Made by a program: the position numbers and the translations under genes. A DNA stretch of 64,000 bases from Acetobacter oryzifermentans (GTDB taxonomy: Bacteria; Pseudomonadota; Alphaproteobacteria; Acetobacterales; Acetobacteraceae): positions 62,001 through 126,000 of the forward strand of contig NZ_CP011121.1 of assembly GCF_001628715.1 (NCBI RefSeq). Reading direction: 5' to 3'. Within the stretch, counting starts at the first letter, position 1, and every line of letters starts with the position of its first letter. The notes under the pieces are model-generated. The model searched no databases and was not told the origin of the DNA. It saw only the letters and a program-made list of their open reading frames with translations. Shown here piece after piece: positions 55,885-64,000 of the stretch.

Positions 55885-55921
55885 ATTGCCCCGGGTTTTG
55901 TGGAGACGTTTTTTATCTGAT

Positions 55922-56812
55922 TTAAGCGGCTAATGCATGTGATTTCTGTTGTGCATAAAAGCGTGCCTCAGCTTCTGCTGGCGGGATGTTTCCAATGGAG
56001 GACAGGAGCCGCCGATTATTGAACCAGTCGACCCATTTAAGTGTTGCCAGTTCAACAGCTTCCCTGTTTTTCCATGGCCCCTGCCGATAGATGAGTTCGG
56101 TTTTGTAAAGTCCGTTAATGGTCTCTGCCAAGGCGTTATCATAGGAATCCCCAACACTGCCGACAGAAGCAACGAGCCCCGCTTCAGCCAGTCTTTGCGT
56201 GTAGCGAATGGACACATATTGACAGCCGCGGTCGGAATGGTGGGTCACTTTTCCCTCAGGCTGCCTCTGGCACAGAGCCTGCTCAAGGGCATCCAGTACG
56301 AAGTCGGTATGAGCCGTTGAGGAGACACGCCAACCCACAATAACCCGTGCAAAGACGTCAATGATGAAGGCCACATAAACAAAGCCCTGCCAAGTGGAAA
56401 CATACGTGAAATCCGAAACCCACAGTCTGTTGGGGGCAGGAGCATGAAACTGGCGCTGCACCAGATCCTGCGGACACGGACGTTGCGGATCAGGCCGTGT
56501 GGTTCTGACCCCCTTGCCACGAATGACGCCTTTCAGCCCCATCCGGCGCATCAGCCGCTCTACCGTGCAGCGGGCGACATCCACGCCTTCACGTCTGAGC
56601 TGATGCCAGACCTTGCGCGCTCCATAGACGCAGAAATTATTATTCCACACTCTACGGATGTCATCGCACAGTTCTTTGTCTTTCTGGCTGCGCACACACG
56701 GATTTTTCTGTCTGGCAACAGTTGCATAATAGGCAGATGGTGCAATCGACAGAACCCTGCAGATTGACCCGACACCATATGTCTGCCGGTGCTCCTCAAT
56801 GAAGCGTGTCAT
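55922..56812 (-). CDS. IS3-family transposase orfB, copy B
   Basis: 296 residues, identical to copy A in sequence; one silent base difference is visible. Catalytic DDE residues as in copy A. Confidence 0.95.
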   Translation of the reverse strand: MTRFIEEHRQTYGVGSICRVLSIAPSAYYATVARQKNPCVRSQKDKELCDDIRRVWNNNFCVYGARKVWHQLRREGVDVARCTVERLMRRMGLKGVIRGKGVRTTRPDPQRPCPQDLVQRQFHAPAPNRLWVSDFTYVSTWQGFVYVAFIIDVFARVIVGWRVSSTAHTDFVLDALEQALCQRQPEGKVTHHSDRGCQYVSIRYTQRLAEAGLVASVGSVGDSYDNALAETINGLYKTELIYRQGPWKNREAVELATLKWVDWFNNRRLLSSIGNIPPAEAEARFYAQQKSHALAA

Positions 56813-57132
56813 GGCTTGAAGATGCGGTCGAGCTCCGCCTGGGCAAAATATGCCGACGCCTTACGCAGGATTTCATTGGCCTGCCGCAATTCGCGGTTCT
56901 CTCGCTCCAGTTGCCTGATCTTCTCTCGATCAGGCAGGTCACTCACCGCAGGCGCATTGGCACGTTCATGCAGACGGGTCCATTTTGACAGCGTGTCAGG
57001 ATGAATATCCAGCTTTGGCGCTATCATCATCACTGCAGACCACCGCGAAGGATGGTTCTTCTCTTCCTCCAGAACCATGCGGGCTGCACGGTCACGAAAC
57101 TCAGGCGGAAAACGCTTCGATTTATTGCTCAT
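56809..57132 (-). CDS. IS3-family orfA, copy B
   Basis: 107 residues, identical to copy A. Overlaps orfB by ATGA. Confidence 0.93.
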   Translation of the reverse strand: MSNKSKRFPPEFRDRAARMVLEEEKNHPSRWSAVMMIAPKLDIHPDTLSKWTRLHERANAPAVSDLPDREKIRQLERENRELRQANEILRKASAYFAQAELDRIFKP

Positions 57133-57186
57133 GAATTCTTCTTACCTCACGGGTCTTTCTGTCTCCACAAAACCCGGGGCAATTCA

Positions 57187-58100
57187 GTTTTCTGAAGAAG
57201 GGTCAGGCGTCCTGCGGTGTGGGGCGGCAGTATACGGGATCTGCCGGCAAGATCACGAACTGCCAGATTGGTGTGTTTGGCGCTTATGTTTCGGAACGGG
57301 GGCATGCCTTTATTGACCGCGCCCTGTATCTCCCGAAAGACTGGACATCAAAGCCTGAGCGTCTGAAGCGGGCCCACGTTCCCGATGACGTGGTGTTTGC
57401 AACCAAACCGGCGTTAGCCTCGATGATGATTGAGCGAAGTATTGAGGCCGGTGTGCCGTTCCGCTGGGTTGCAGCAGACAGCGTGTATGGCGTGGGCGAC
57501 GTAGAACGCACGCTTCGCCGGGCAGGAATTGGATATGTGCTTGGGGTCAAGGGCAATCACTGGTTCGGATCATGGGCAACGGAACCGCTGATTGCCGGAG
57601 AGGCGAAAGATATTGCAGCAGGACTGCCAGACCAGGCCTGGCGTCGTCTGTCAGCGGGGCACGGCACAAAAGGTGAGCGACTTTATGACTGGGCGTATCT
57701 TCCGCTTGCTGATCTGGATGCTGAAGAATTTGACTGCCCTATAGCCGGACCATGGACACGTGGCCTGTTGATCCGCCGAAACATCGCTGACGGGGACCTT
57801 GCCTATTTTACGACCTGGAGCCCGAAAGGGACAACCACGCAGGAACTGGTGAACGTTGAAGGGACGCGCTGGAGGATCGAAGAAGGGTTCGAGACGGCCA
57901 AAAACGAATTTGGTCTTGATCATAACGAGACCCGCTCCTGGCATGGTTGGCATCGGCATGTCTCTCTGGTCATGCTGGCCTATGCCGTCATGGCCAGTGT
58001 CCGTTACCAGGCAAACTCACTGAAACCGAAAAAAACACAACTCAGAACACGACAGTCCTTGTCCGCTGGTTCATTCAGGAGATCAGGCGCCTCGTCGTAA
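57187..58100 (+). pseudogene. IS701 transposase, N-terminal third missing
   Basis: About 304 residues from FLKKGQASCGVGRQYTG to the normal C-terminus. The first catalytic Asp (in VIDETG) is lost, so it cannot be active. ATG-like starts inside (57219 frame) give only a partial protein. One residue differs from the intact copy near the end (Pro to Ser). Confidence 0.9.
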
Positions 58101-58216
58101 AACTTGCACAACGCAGACTACCCGTCTCTCACATCCTCAGATGGTCCGTCTTTCGACGAACGCATCAGGCCAGTGCTATCCGCGCTCACTCACGACACAA
58201 AATGCAACTGTAGTGC
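57187..58216 (+). mobile_element. Truncated IS701-family element
   Basis: The last 1030 bp of the IS701 seen at 16243-17655, in opposite orientation in the window. It begins within the transposase at GFLKKGQA, where IS3 joins, and ends with the intact right repeat (...GTAGTGC at 58216). Confidence 0.9.
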
Positions 58217-58514
58217 TAGCAGAACCATGGACTGACACTACTACTAGTACAGGTCGGCTTATGCTTGCAGTCTTGGGTGGACTTGCCGATGTGGAACGCG
58301 ATCTAATTCGTACACGTACATCAGAAGGACGCATTCGAGCGATCCGGCAAGGGAAAAAATGGGACGTCCTTGTCGCATGACAGATGTCCAAAGACAGGAA
58401 ATTATTGATAGACGCTTAAAAGGTGAATCTTTAAAATCTATTGCAGCTTTCTATGAGATTAGTGAAAGCACTGCATCGCGGGTTGCGCGTGGAAAATATA
58501 GATCCTTCTTATAA
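58217..58514 (+). pseudogene. Serine resolvase C-terminal part, frameshifted
   Basis: After the IS: EPWTDTTTSTGRLMLAVLGG then LADVERDLIRTRTSEGRIRA, the typical end of the catalytic domain. At 58354-58359 a run of six A breaks the frame; with seven it would continue MGRPCRMTDVQRQEIIDRRL and SIAAFYEISESTASRVARG, the helix-turn-helix. The N-terminal catalytic serine part is missing, removed by IS701. Confidence 0.85.
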
Positions 58515-58520
58515 TAAATT

Positions 58521-58540
58521 CTGATTTTTGCAAAAATCAG
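58521..58540. terminator. Perfect palindrome after the resolvase remnant
   Basis: CTGATTTTTGCAAAAATCAG is a 20-bp perfect palindrome seven bases after the resolvase stop. It could be a weak terminator although a T tail is poor, or a protein site. The rest to 58783 holds no gene, only the leader of the efflux operon. Confidence 0.45.
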
Positions 58541-58783
58541 GACTTTGACCTGACGAGGTATTCCCTTTCCTGAAGCTAGATGGATGCCGGCCACTGTTTC
58601 CGTGACCAAAGCCTGGATACTTGGAATAGGAAGCTAAGCGATGTGATGAGAAATTTTCTTTCTCCGTAGAAACCGTTGTCTGGTGGCCATTCAGGTTCAC
58701 GTCATCTTTGCGCGTTATAGGGGCAAAGACGCTAACGCAATGATGGCGTGCTGTGATCGTATTAGGAAGGCCAGATACAGGTT

Positions 58784-59254
58784 ATGCAACGGGTGATACG
58801 TTACGGATTGTCAATTCTGATAACACTCAGCCTGTGCGGATGTGTCTCTTATACCGAAACAGAAAGTATCTGTAAGGGAACGGAAGAAGGTATTCTTCTG
58901 CATATAGATGGCTCATATGCAGGCTATCCACATTCTGTTTTACGGCATGCAGTCTTGCAGAGTGTTGCCTGTCCTGTAGGAGAAACAGAACTTCAGGCAT
59001 TTCACGCCATTGCTGTGCCACCACCACATATGCGGGTGTCTATCAAGCGTCCGGCCGGGCAGGGGCGGTTGGGATCGCTTTCCGTCACATTATTTTCGCA
59101 AGGGCGTTTTGTGATTGGTGAACGCATGGCCTTGACGTCTTTTTCACGCACCCAGTCACCTTCATCCATAAAAGGCGACATCAACTTGGCAACGGTCAAT
59201 CTATGGAATGACCTCGCCTCCCGAATTACGCATAACAAGCCGATTATTCCGTAG
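58784..59254 (+). CDS. Small lipoprotein at the head of an RND operon
   Basis: 156 residues with a signal peptide ending in lipobox LSLCGC. No family recognised beyond this. It begins a unit with tolC-, adaptor- and pump genes in the same direction (18-bp gap), so it may be an accessory factor for metal efflux. Confidence 0.75.
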   Translation: MQRVIRYGLSILITLSLCGCVSYTETESICKGTEEGILLHIDGSYAGYPHSVLRHAVLQSVACPVGETELQAFHAIAVPPPHMRVSIKRPAGQGRLGSLSVTLFSQGRFVIGERMALTSFSRTQSPSSIKGDINLATVNLWNDLASRITHNKPIIP

Positions 59255-59272
59255 GAGGCTGCGTGTAACCTC

Positions 59273-60508
59273 ATGCGTGAAATCCTGCTGTTAAGTATTG
59301 TGACATTTTCATTCGGCATATTTTCCGCAAATGCCCAGAACATGCCAGAAAAAATAGATTTTCATAGAGCCGTTAATATGGCCTGGGCGGTTGATCCTGT
59401 GCGCACTGAATTGCAGGTTGGCCATCATTCTGCAAAGGCGCGCAGCAGTGCGGCAGGGTCATGGTTTGCTGGCGGCCCAACTCTGTCCGGTGAATATATG
59501 GATGACCATGCAATCGGCAGTAATGAAGGGTACACCACCTATCAGGGAGGGGTGTCCGTACCGCTCTGGTTACCAGGGCAGGGAAGTGCCACACGTCAGG
59601 TTGCAAGTGCTGAAGCCGCATCTCTGGATGAGCAGCTAAATGTTGAATACCTGTCGCTTTCCATAAGGGTATTGGATGGGGCAGCCAAAGCACAGATTGC
59701 GCAGGAACGTTTAAAGGCGGCACATCAACTGTATGAGTATGCAAGCAGGATAAACAGTTTGATTGCCCATTCTGCGCATGTGGGTGAATCTTCATCTTCG
59801 GAAAGCCAGATAGCACAGTCAGAAATGGAAAATGCCCGTAATGAACAGGCATTGGCGCAAGAATATCTGGAAAATTCTCAGGCTGAACTGGAAGTTTTAT
59901 TTGCCCAGCCAGTTGAGGTTGATCTTTCTCATGGTGCAGATATGGCACATGTGCGGTTTGTGGAACCGCGTGATATGGAAGACAATGATCCGCGCGTAAA
60001 AGCCGCACACAAAAATGTAGAAGCTGCACAAGCTAATATGAAGCTTGCCCGCCGCTCTTTTATGCCCAATCCAGAACTGGGTATCGATGTGATTCATGAA
60101 AAACAGTATGGCAGCCCATGGGATGACCGGGTTGGTGTCAACTTCAGCATCCCACTACCAAGCGAGGCCCGGAATACACCGATTATGTCTGAGGCCAGCA
60201 ACAGGCTTGCTTCTGCCAATAGTCAGGAAATACAGGCCCGGCGCATGGTACATCTGGAAATATCCCGTGTGCGGGCTCGGCTGATGGCCGCCACAGCTGC
60301 CCGGCAGACCACCCGTATAGCCGCGGCAAATATGCAAAAGCGTGCAGCGGCAGAAGAGCATGCCTGGCGGGTGGGAGAGGCAACGCTCGAAACTGTCATG
60401 CAGGCAGAACAGGCTGCCTGCAATGCGCAATTTGCCAACGCTCGAGCAGAGGTGGAGTGGCATGTCGCAACGCTGCGTATGATGATTGCCATGGGGATTA
60501 CACCATGA
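59273..60508 (+). CDS. TolC/CzcC-type outer-membrane protein, system 2
   Basis: 411 residues, signal peptide with ILLLSIVTFSFGIFSANAQN. Two OEP units; FNPELGI-like strand FMPNPELGIDVIHEKQYGSP and VGVNFSIPLPSEARNTPI are characteristic of CzcC. Stop overlaps the adaptor start by 4 bp. Confidence 0.9.
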   Translation: MREILLLSIVTFSFGIFSANAQNMPEKIDFHRAVNMAWAVDPVRTELQVGHHSAKARSSAAGSWFAGGPTLSGEYMDDHAIGSNEGYTTYQGGVSVPLWLPGQGSATRQVASAEAASLDEQLNVEYLSLSIRVLDGAAKAQIAQERLKAAHQLYEYASRINSLIAHSAHVGESSSSESQIAQSEMENARNEQALAQEYLENSQAELEVLFAQPVEVDLSHGADMAHVRFVEPRDMEDNDPRVKAAHKNVEAAQANMKLARRSFMPNPELGIDVIHEKQYGSPWDDRVGVNFSIPLPSEARNTPIMSEASNRLASANSQEIQARRMVHLEISRVRARLMAATAARQTTRIAAANMQKRAAAEEHAWRVGEATLETVMQAEQAACNAQFANARAEVEWHVATLRMMIAMGITP

Positions 60509-61659
60509 AAGGACGCATCCTTGCGTATTTCGCTGTGTGTTTTTGTATGTCACCTCTCGCCAATGCGGAAGATCAGATACTCCCTTCGGTTGTCGCGCTA
60601 GATATGGCAGCGATAAAAAATGAAGGTATTACAGTGACCTTTGCCAAATCCGGTAAGGTTTCTCGCATTCTGCCAGTTATCAGCCGGGTTATGCCCGATA
60701 CCACGCGGCTTGTGTATATTCATCCAGCCGGAAGCGGCAAAGTGCTGGACGTTTTGGTGCAGCCAGGTGCTTCGGTCCGTAAAGGACAGGTCCTGTTGCG
60801 CTATCAGGATCATTCTCTCCATGGTGCACGGCTTCAAGCCATTCAGATGCGTGCCGCGTTAACAGCTGCCATTGCCAGTAGAAATGATGCCGCAGCCGCA
60901 GTGCAGCGCGCAAAACAACTGGTTGGTCAAACTCTTTCATTGGCAGAGCTGCGCCGCAGGCAGGATATTCTGGCGCAGGCAGATGCAACCATGCGTGCCC
61001 GACAGGCAGATGTGGATACATTGGGTCATCGGTTTAATGAGGAGTTCAATTCATCTTCTGAACAAAGCAGCCGAAAACAGCAGGATGAGGTATCAACCCT
61101 GATCTCTCCGGTTGATGGTGTGGTGCAAACGCTGGGCACATCTGTCGCCGCAGACCTAACGCCAACTACAAACGTGGCAAGCGTAGCGGATCTGTCTGAC
61201 GTGTGGATTGTTTCGGATATTACGCCGGAACAAGCAGCATGTCTTCAACCTGGAGGCCTACAGACCACAGAGACCAACGATGGTGCCATCACATCCCGGA
61301 TTGATACAGTGGATGGCATGGCCAACCCGCAAACAGGGTTGGTGCGTGTTATCAGCCGTGTTTCCAACCCAACTGGTGTGTTGGTTCCAGGCATGGTGCT
61401 GGATGCCAGCCTGACGGAGCGTGACAGTGTAACGGGAATGGTCGTGCCGTCAGATGCCATTCAGAAAATTGATGTCCATAACGTCGTATTTGTGCAGATA
61501 GATAAAACGCATTACCGGCCTGTGGTGGTGGATGTGGTCTTGGATAATGGCATGCATGCGGTTGTAAGCTCAGGCTTGAAAGAGGGTGAGGCAGTGGTCA
61601 GCCACGGCAGTTTTGCCCTGAAATCAATCATCGGGCTGGCCGGAATGGACGCAGACTGA
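60505..61659 (+). CDS. CzcB-type periplasmic adaptor, system 2
   Basis: 384 residues from ATG 60505. Signal peptide ILAYFAVCFCMSPLANA. Biotinyl-lipoyl-like AGSGKVLDVLVQPGASVRKG, helical hairpin, then ISPVDGVVQTLGTSVAADLT. Stop overlaps the pump start as TGATG. An upstream frame to 60457 lies inside tolC and is not used. Confidence 0.9.
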   Translation: MKGRILAYFAVCFCMSPLANAEDQILPSVVALDMAAIKNEGITVTFAKSGKVSRILPVISRVMPDTTRLVYIHPAGSGKVLDVLVQPGASVRKGQVLLRYQDHSLHGARLQAIQMRAALTAAIASRNDAAAAVQRAKQLVGQTLSLAELRRRQDILAQADATMRARQADVDTLGHRFNEEFNSSSEQSSRKQQDEVSTLISPVDGVVQTLGTSVAADLTPTTNVASVADLSDVWIVSDITPEQAACLQPGGLQTTETNDGAITSRIDTVDGMANPQTGLVRVISRVSNPTGVLVPGMVLDASLTERDSVTGMVVPSDAIQKIDVHNVVFVQIDKTHYRPVVVDVVLDNGMHAVVSSGLKEGEAVVSHGSFALKSIIGLAGMDAD

Positions 61660-64000
61660 TGGCCCGTAAATACCTGGAAGCTTTGCTGCGGGCCCGCATG
61701 CTGGTGCTGGGTGGATTGGCTCTGATATTGGCGGCAGGTATGATGGCAGTGCTGGAACTGCCAGTGGAGGCTGTGCCTGATATTTCCCCAAAACAGGTTC
61801 TTGTATCCGTTGTGGCTCCAGGCCTTGCGACCGAGGAAGTGGAAAAACTGATCACCTTTCCGGTTGAAGCCAGTATGACCGGTATTCCCGGTCTCACAGA
61901 TCTGCGCTCTGTTTCCCGTGGTGGGGTTTCGGTTGTTTATGTGCAGTTTGCTGATGACACGGATATCAATCTTGACCGCACGCGTGTGAATGAGCGCATC
62001 CAGCAGGCGCGGGGTTCCATATCTGTGCCGGGTATCACCGTAAGCATGGGGCCGCTTGCAACGGGCATGGGTGAAATCATGCAGTTCCAGATCAAGGGAG
62101 CAGGGCGCTCACTTATGGAACTCAACCGGATCATGAACTGGACGGTAGTCCCGCAGATGCGGCTTGTGCCGGGTGTTGTGGATGTAAACGTCAATGGTGG
62201 CGCGGAAGAAACCTATGAGGTTGCACTGGATCCTGCCCGGCTGATTGCCAGCAACCTTTCAGTGAGTGAGGTTTATCGCGCAGTGGATGCAAACAATGCG
62301 GCATCAGGCGGTGGGTGGATCACCCATCATGCCGAACAGCAAAGTGTTGTCGGGCGTGGGTTGATCAGCAGCCTTGCGGATTTTGGCAACATTGCCGTAC
62401 GCGCCAATGCCGATGGCTCCATCATACGTTTGCGAGATCTTGGGCACATTACAACTGGCGCACGCACACGCCTTGGCGCTGTTACCCGTGATGGGCAGGG
62501 TGAAATTGTAATTGGCGTGGTGATGATGGAAAGTGGCGCAAGTTCCAACGCCACATTGGCTGCCATCAATCGTGCCTTGCCAAGCATAAGGCAATCCTTA
62601 CCAACGGGTGTTACGCTGGAGCCCTATTACACCCGCGCCACATTAACCGGGCAAACAATCGCGACCGTGCGCGATAACCTGCTGATGGGTGCCGTGCTGG
62701 TGATAGCGGTGCTTGTGGTTGTGATGGGAAGCTGGCAGGCCGCTCTGGTGATTGCCTCCGTTATTCCAGTAGCTCTTGTCTGCGCCATGGCCGGCATGCG
62801 GTATTTTGGCATTTCAGCCAATTTGCTTAGCCTTGGCGCAATTGATTTTGGCATGATTGTTGATGGCTCATTGGTAGTTATTGAGCATATTCTTTCAAGG
62901 CGGGAGGAGGAGCCGGAAGCCGCGTTTATGCCGCTGGTTGTCTCATCCGTTCAGCAGGTCATGCGGCCTGTGGGCTTCGCCATACTGGTCATTATTATGG
63001 TCTATCTGCCTATTCTGACCCTGCAGGGCATTGAAGGGCATATGTTCCGGCCTATGGCGCAAACGGTTATCATGGCGCTTCTAGCTTCGCTGGCTTACTG
63101 CTTCATCTGTATTCCCGTAATTGCGGCTCTGGCTTTGGCACGTGTGCGGCCAAAAGGAGATACATGGCTGATTGCTCGCCTGCGTGCTCCATATGTACAT
63201 CTGACAGAGTGGGGAGAAGCACATCCGCAGCTTCTGTTTGGGGGCACGCTGGTTGTTCTAGTGTTATCGGCAGGTCTTGCAACACGTCTGGGTGGGGAGT
63301 TCATTCCCCAGCTTGATGAAGGGGCTTTGGCTGTTACCACCACCCGTCTGCCCTCAGCATCTCTGGAGACTGTACTTGCATCGGTGACAAGACAGGAACA
63401 GATTCTGCGGGGTTTTCCTGAAGTCAAAACGGTTGTCAGCAATACAGGCACATCCGCCATTCCCACAGACCCGATGGGTGTGAATGAGACTGACAGCTTC
63501 ATTCTTCTCAATCCGCCATCAACATGGAAAACCGCGCGCACGCAGGCCGGACTGGTGGCTGCAATGGATGAGACACTGCGGCGAGAATTGCCAGATGCGC
63601 TGTATTCCTGGAGCCAGCCGGTGCAGATGCGCATGGATGATCTGCTCTCTGGCGTAAGAACACAGATTGCGGTTTCGATTTTTGGTGATGATCTGGCAAC
63701 ACTCGCTGCTCTGGGAGACAAGGTTGTAGCTGCTATTGCAAGTGTAAAGGGTGCCGCAGATGTGGCAGCGGCGGGTGATGGCAGTGTGCCGCTGGTTGTG
63801 GTGGACATTGATCGCGCACAGGCTGCCAGCCGCAACGTGGCAGTACAGGATATTCTGGATACGGTGGAAGCCATAGGCGGACATATTGGTGCGCGGCCTG
63901 TTATTGTTGGCAATGCCATTATCAGCACGCAGGTGCGCCTGAACGGCCGCCATGTGGCTTCAGCAGCAGCTATTGCTGCTTTGCCTGTTCGGCGTATGGA
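61659..64000 (+). CDS. Heavy-metal RND pump (CzcA-like), system 2, 3' end outside window
   Basis: 780 codons without stop up to the window end; the family has about 1030-1060. Starts MARKYLEALLRARMLVLGGL. ELPVEAVPDISPKQVLVSVV and the fourth-helix motif IDFGMIVDGSLVVIEHILS match the DFGxxxDGxxxxxE signature of CzcA/CnrA-type pumps for Zn, Co, Cd or Ni. The motif differs from that of system 1, so the two pumps should have different metals. Confidence 0.92.
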   Translation, partial: MARKYLEALLRARMLVLGGLALILAAGMMAVLELPVEAVPDISPKQVLVSVVAPGLATEEVEKLITFPVEASMTGIPGLTDLRSVSRGGVSVVYVQFADDTDINLDRTRVNERIQQARGSISVPGITVSMGPLATGMGEIMQFQIKGAGRSLMELNRIMNWTVVPQMRLVPGVVDVNVNGGAEETYEVALDPARLIASNLSVSEVYRAVDANNAASGGGWITHHAEQQSVVGRGLISSLADFGNIAVRANADGSIIRLRDLGHITTGARTRLGAVTRDGQGEIVIGVVMMESGASSNATLAAINRALPSIRQSLPTGVTLEPYYTRATLTGQTIATVRDNLLMGAVLVIAVLVVVMGSWQAALVIASVIPVALVCAMAGMRYFGISANLLSLGAIDFGMIVDGSLVVIEHILSRREEEPEAAFMPLVVSSVQQVMRPVGFAILVIIMVYLPILTLQGIEGHMFRPMAQTVIMALLASLAYCFICIPVIAALALARVRPKGDTWLIARLRAPYVHLTEWGEAHPQLLFGGTLVVLVLSAGLATRLGGEFIPQLDEGALAVTTTRLPSASLETVLASVTRQEQILRGFPEVKTVVSNTGTSAIPTDPMGVNETDSFILLNPPSTWKTARTQAGLVAAMDETLRRELPDALYSWSQPVQMRMDDLLSGVRTQIAVSIFGDDLATLAALGDKVVAAIASVKGAADVAAAGDGSVPLVVVDIDRAQAASRNVAVQDILDTVEAIGGHIGARPVIVGNAIISTQVRLNGRHVASAAAIAALPVRRM

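Larger units (their letters stand above)
55882..57186 (-). mobile_element. IS3-family element, copy B (1305 bp)
   Basis: Same ends as copy A (TGAATTGCCCCGGG at 55882, complement to 57186). Left neighbour is vapB, right neighbour the inside of an IS701 transposase, so both neighbours are cut and there is no target duplication. Confidence 0.92.

Overview
The window looks like a large plasmid or genomic island of an acetic acid bacterium (Acetobacter, Gluconobacter or Komagataeibacter type). This is an inference from gene content: a giant plasmid-type helicase, a ParB-like protein, YqhD and aldehyde dehydrogenases, arsenic and metal-efflux genes, and a very dense load of insertion sequences. No rRNA, tRNA or CRISPR array was seen. 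Base composition shifts sharply between blocks, and at least eight genes are broken or truncated, so this is a mosaic accessory region.

Layout. 1-8157: plasmid-type helicase, ParB-like gene cut by an IS110 copy, a MetE-like methionine synthase that lost its start to the same IS, its LysR regulator, and an IS5-family element. 8290-13375: a toxin-antitoxin pair and a complete arsR-arsC-arsB-arsH-arsO operon between transposon-end-like repeats. 13558-18767: a type I methylase gene, a HEPN/MNT toxin-antitoxin pair, a broken specificity gene, and IS701 and IS481 elements; no hsdR is present. 19014-25587: a TetR-controlled aldehyde dehydrogenase and YqhD reductase pair, fragments of two other genes, and a zinc alcohol dehydrogenase. 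25681-29147: an IS5-family element and an AT-rich cluster (two DUF488, PAS, DUF1971, DUF2945, frameshifted Crp/Fnr). 29142-31601: truncated DUF1275 protein, cation/proton antiporter and RelBE.

31817-55482 is the most interesting part. It holds two adjacent Tn5053/Tn7-like transposons, each with its own tniA-tniB-tniQ. Tn-1 (31817-39081) carries a TetR-SDR-DJ-1 operon and an HNH gene. Tn-2 (39086-55482) carries a second, IS3-deleted ars operon, an IS110 copy and a MerR-regulated CDF plus RND metal-efflux operon. The outer ends of the pair are flanked by AAAAA on both sides. The sequences beyond the outer ends join to rebuild a third kind of transposon end, also seen at 9085-9211, so the pair appears to have inserted as one 23.7-kb unit. 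The two TniA proteins differ mainly in their N-terminal DNA-binding part, and the two elements have different terminal repeats.

55483-64000: remains of the target end with a dyad symmetry, a cut antitoxin gene, an IS3 copy fused to a truncated IS701, a frameshifted resolvase remnant, and a second heavy-metal RND operon whose pump gene runs off the window.

Functionally the intact cargo is metal and stress resistance: arsenic methylation-independent detoxification and export, divalent-metal efflux by CDF and two RND systems, and aldehyde or electrophile detoxification, interleaved with addiction modules and transposons.
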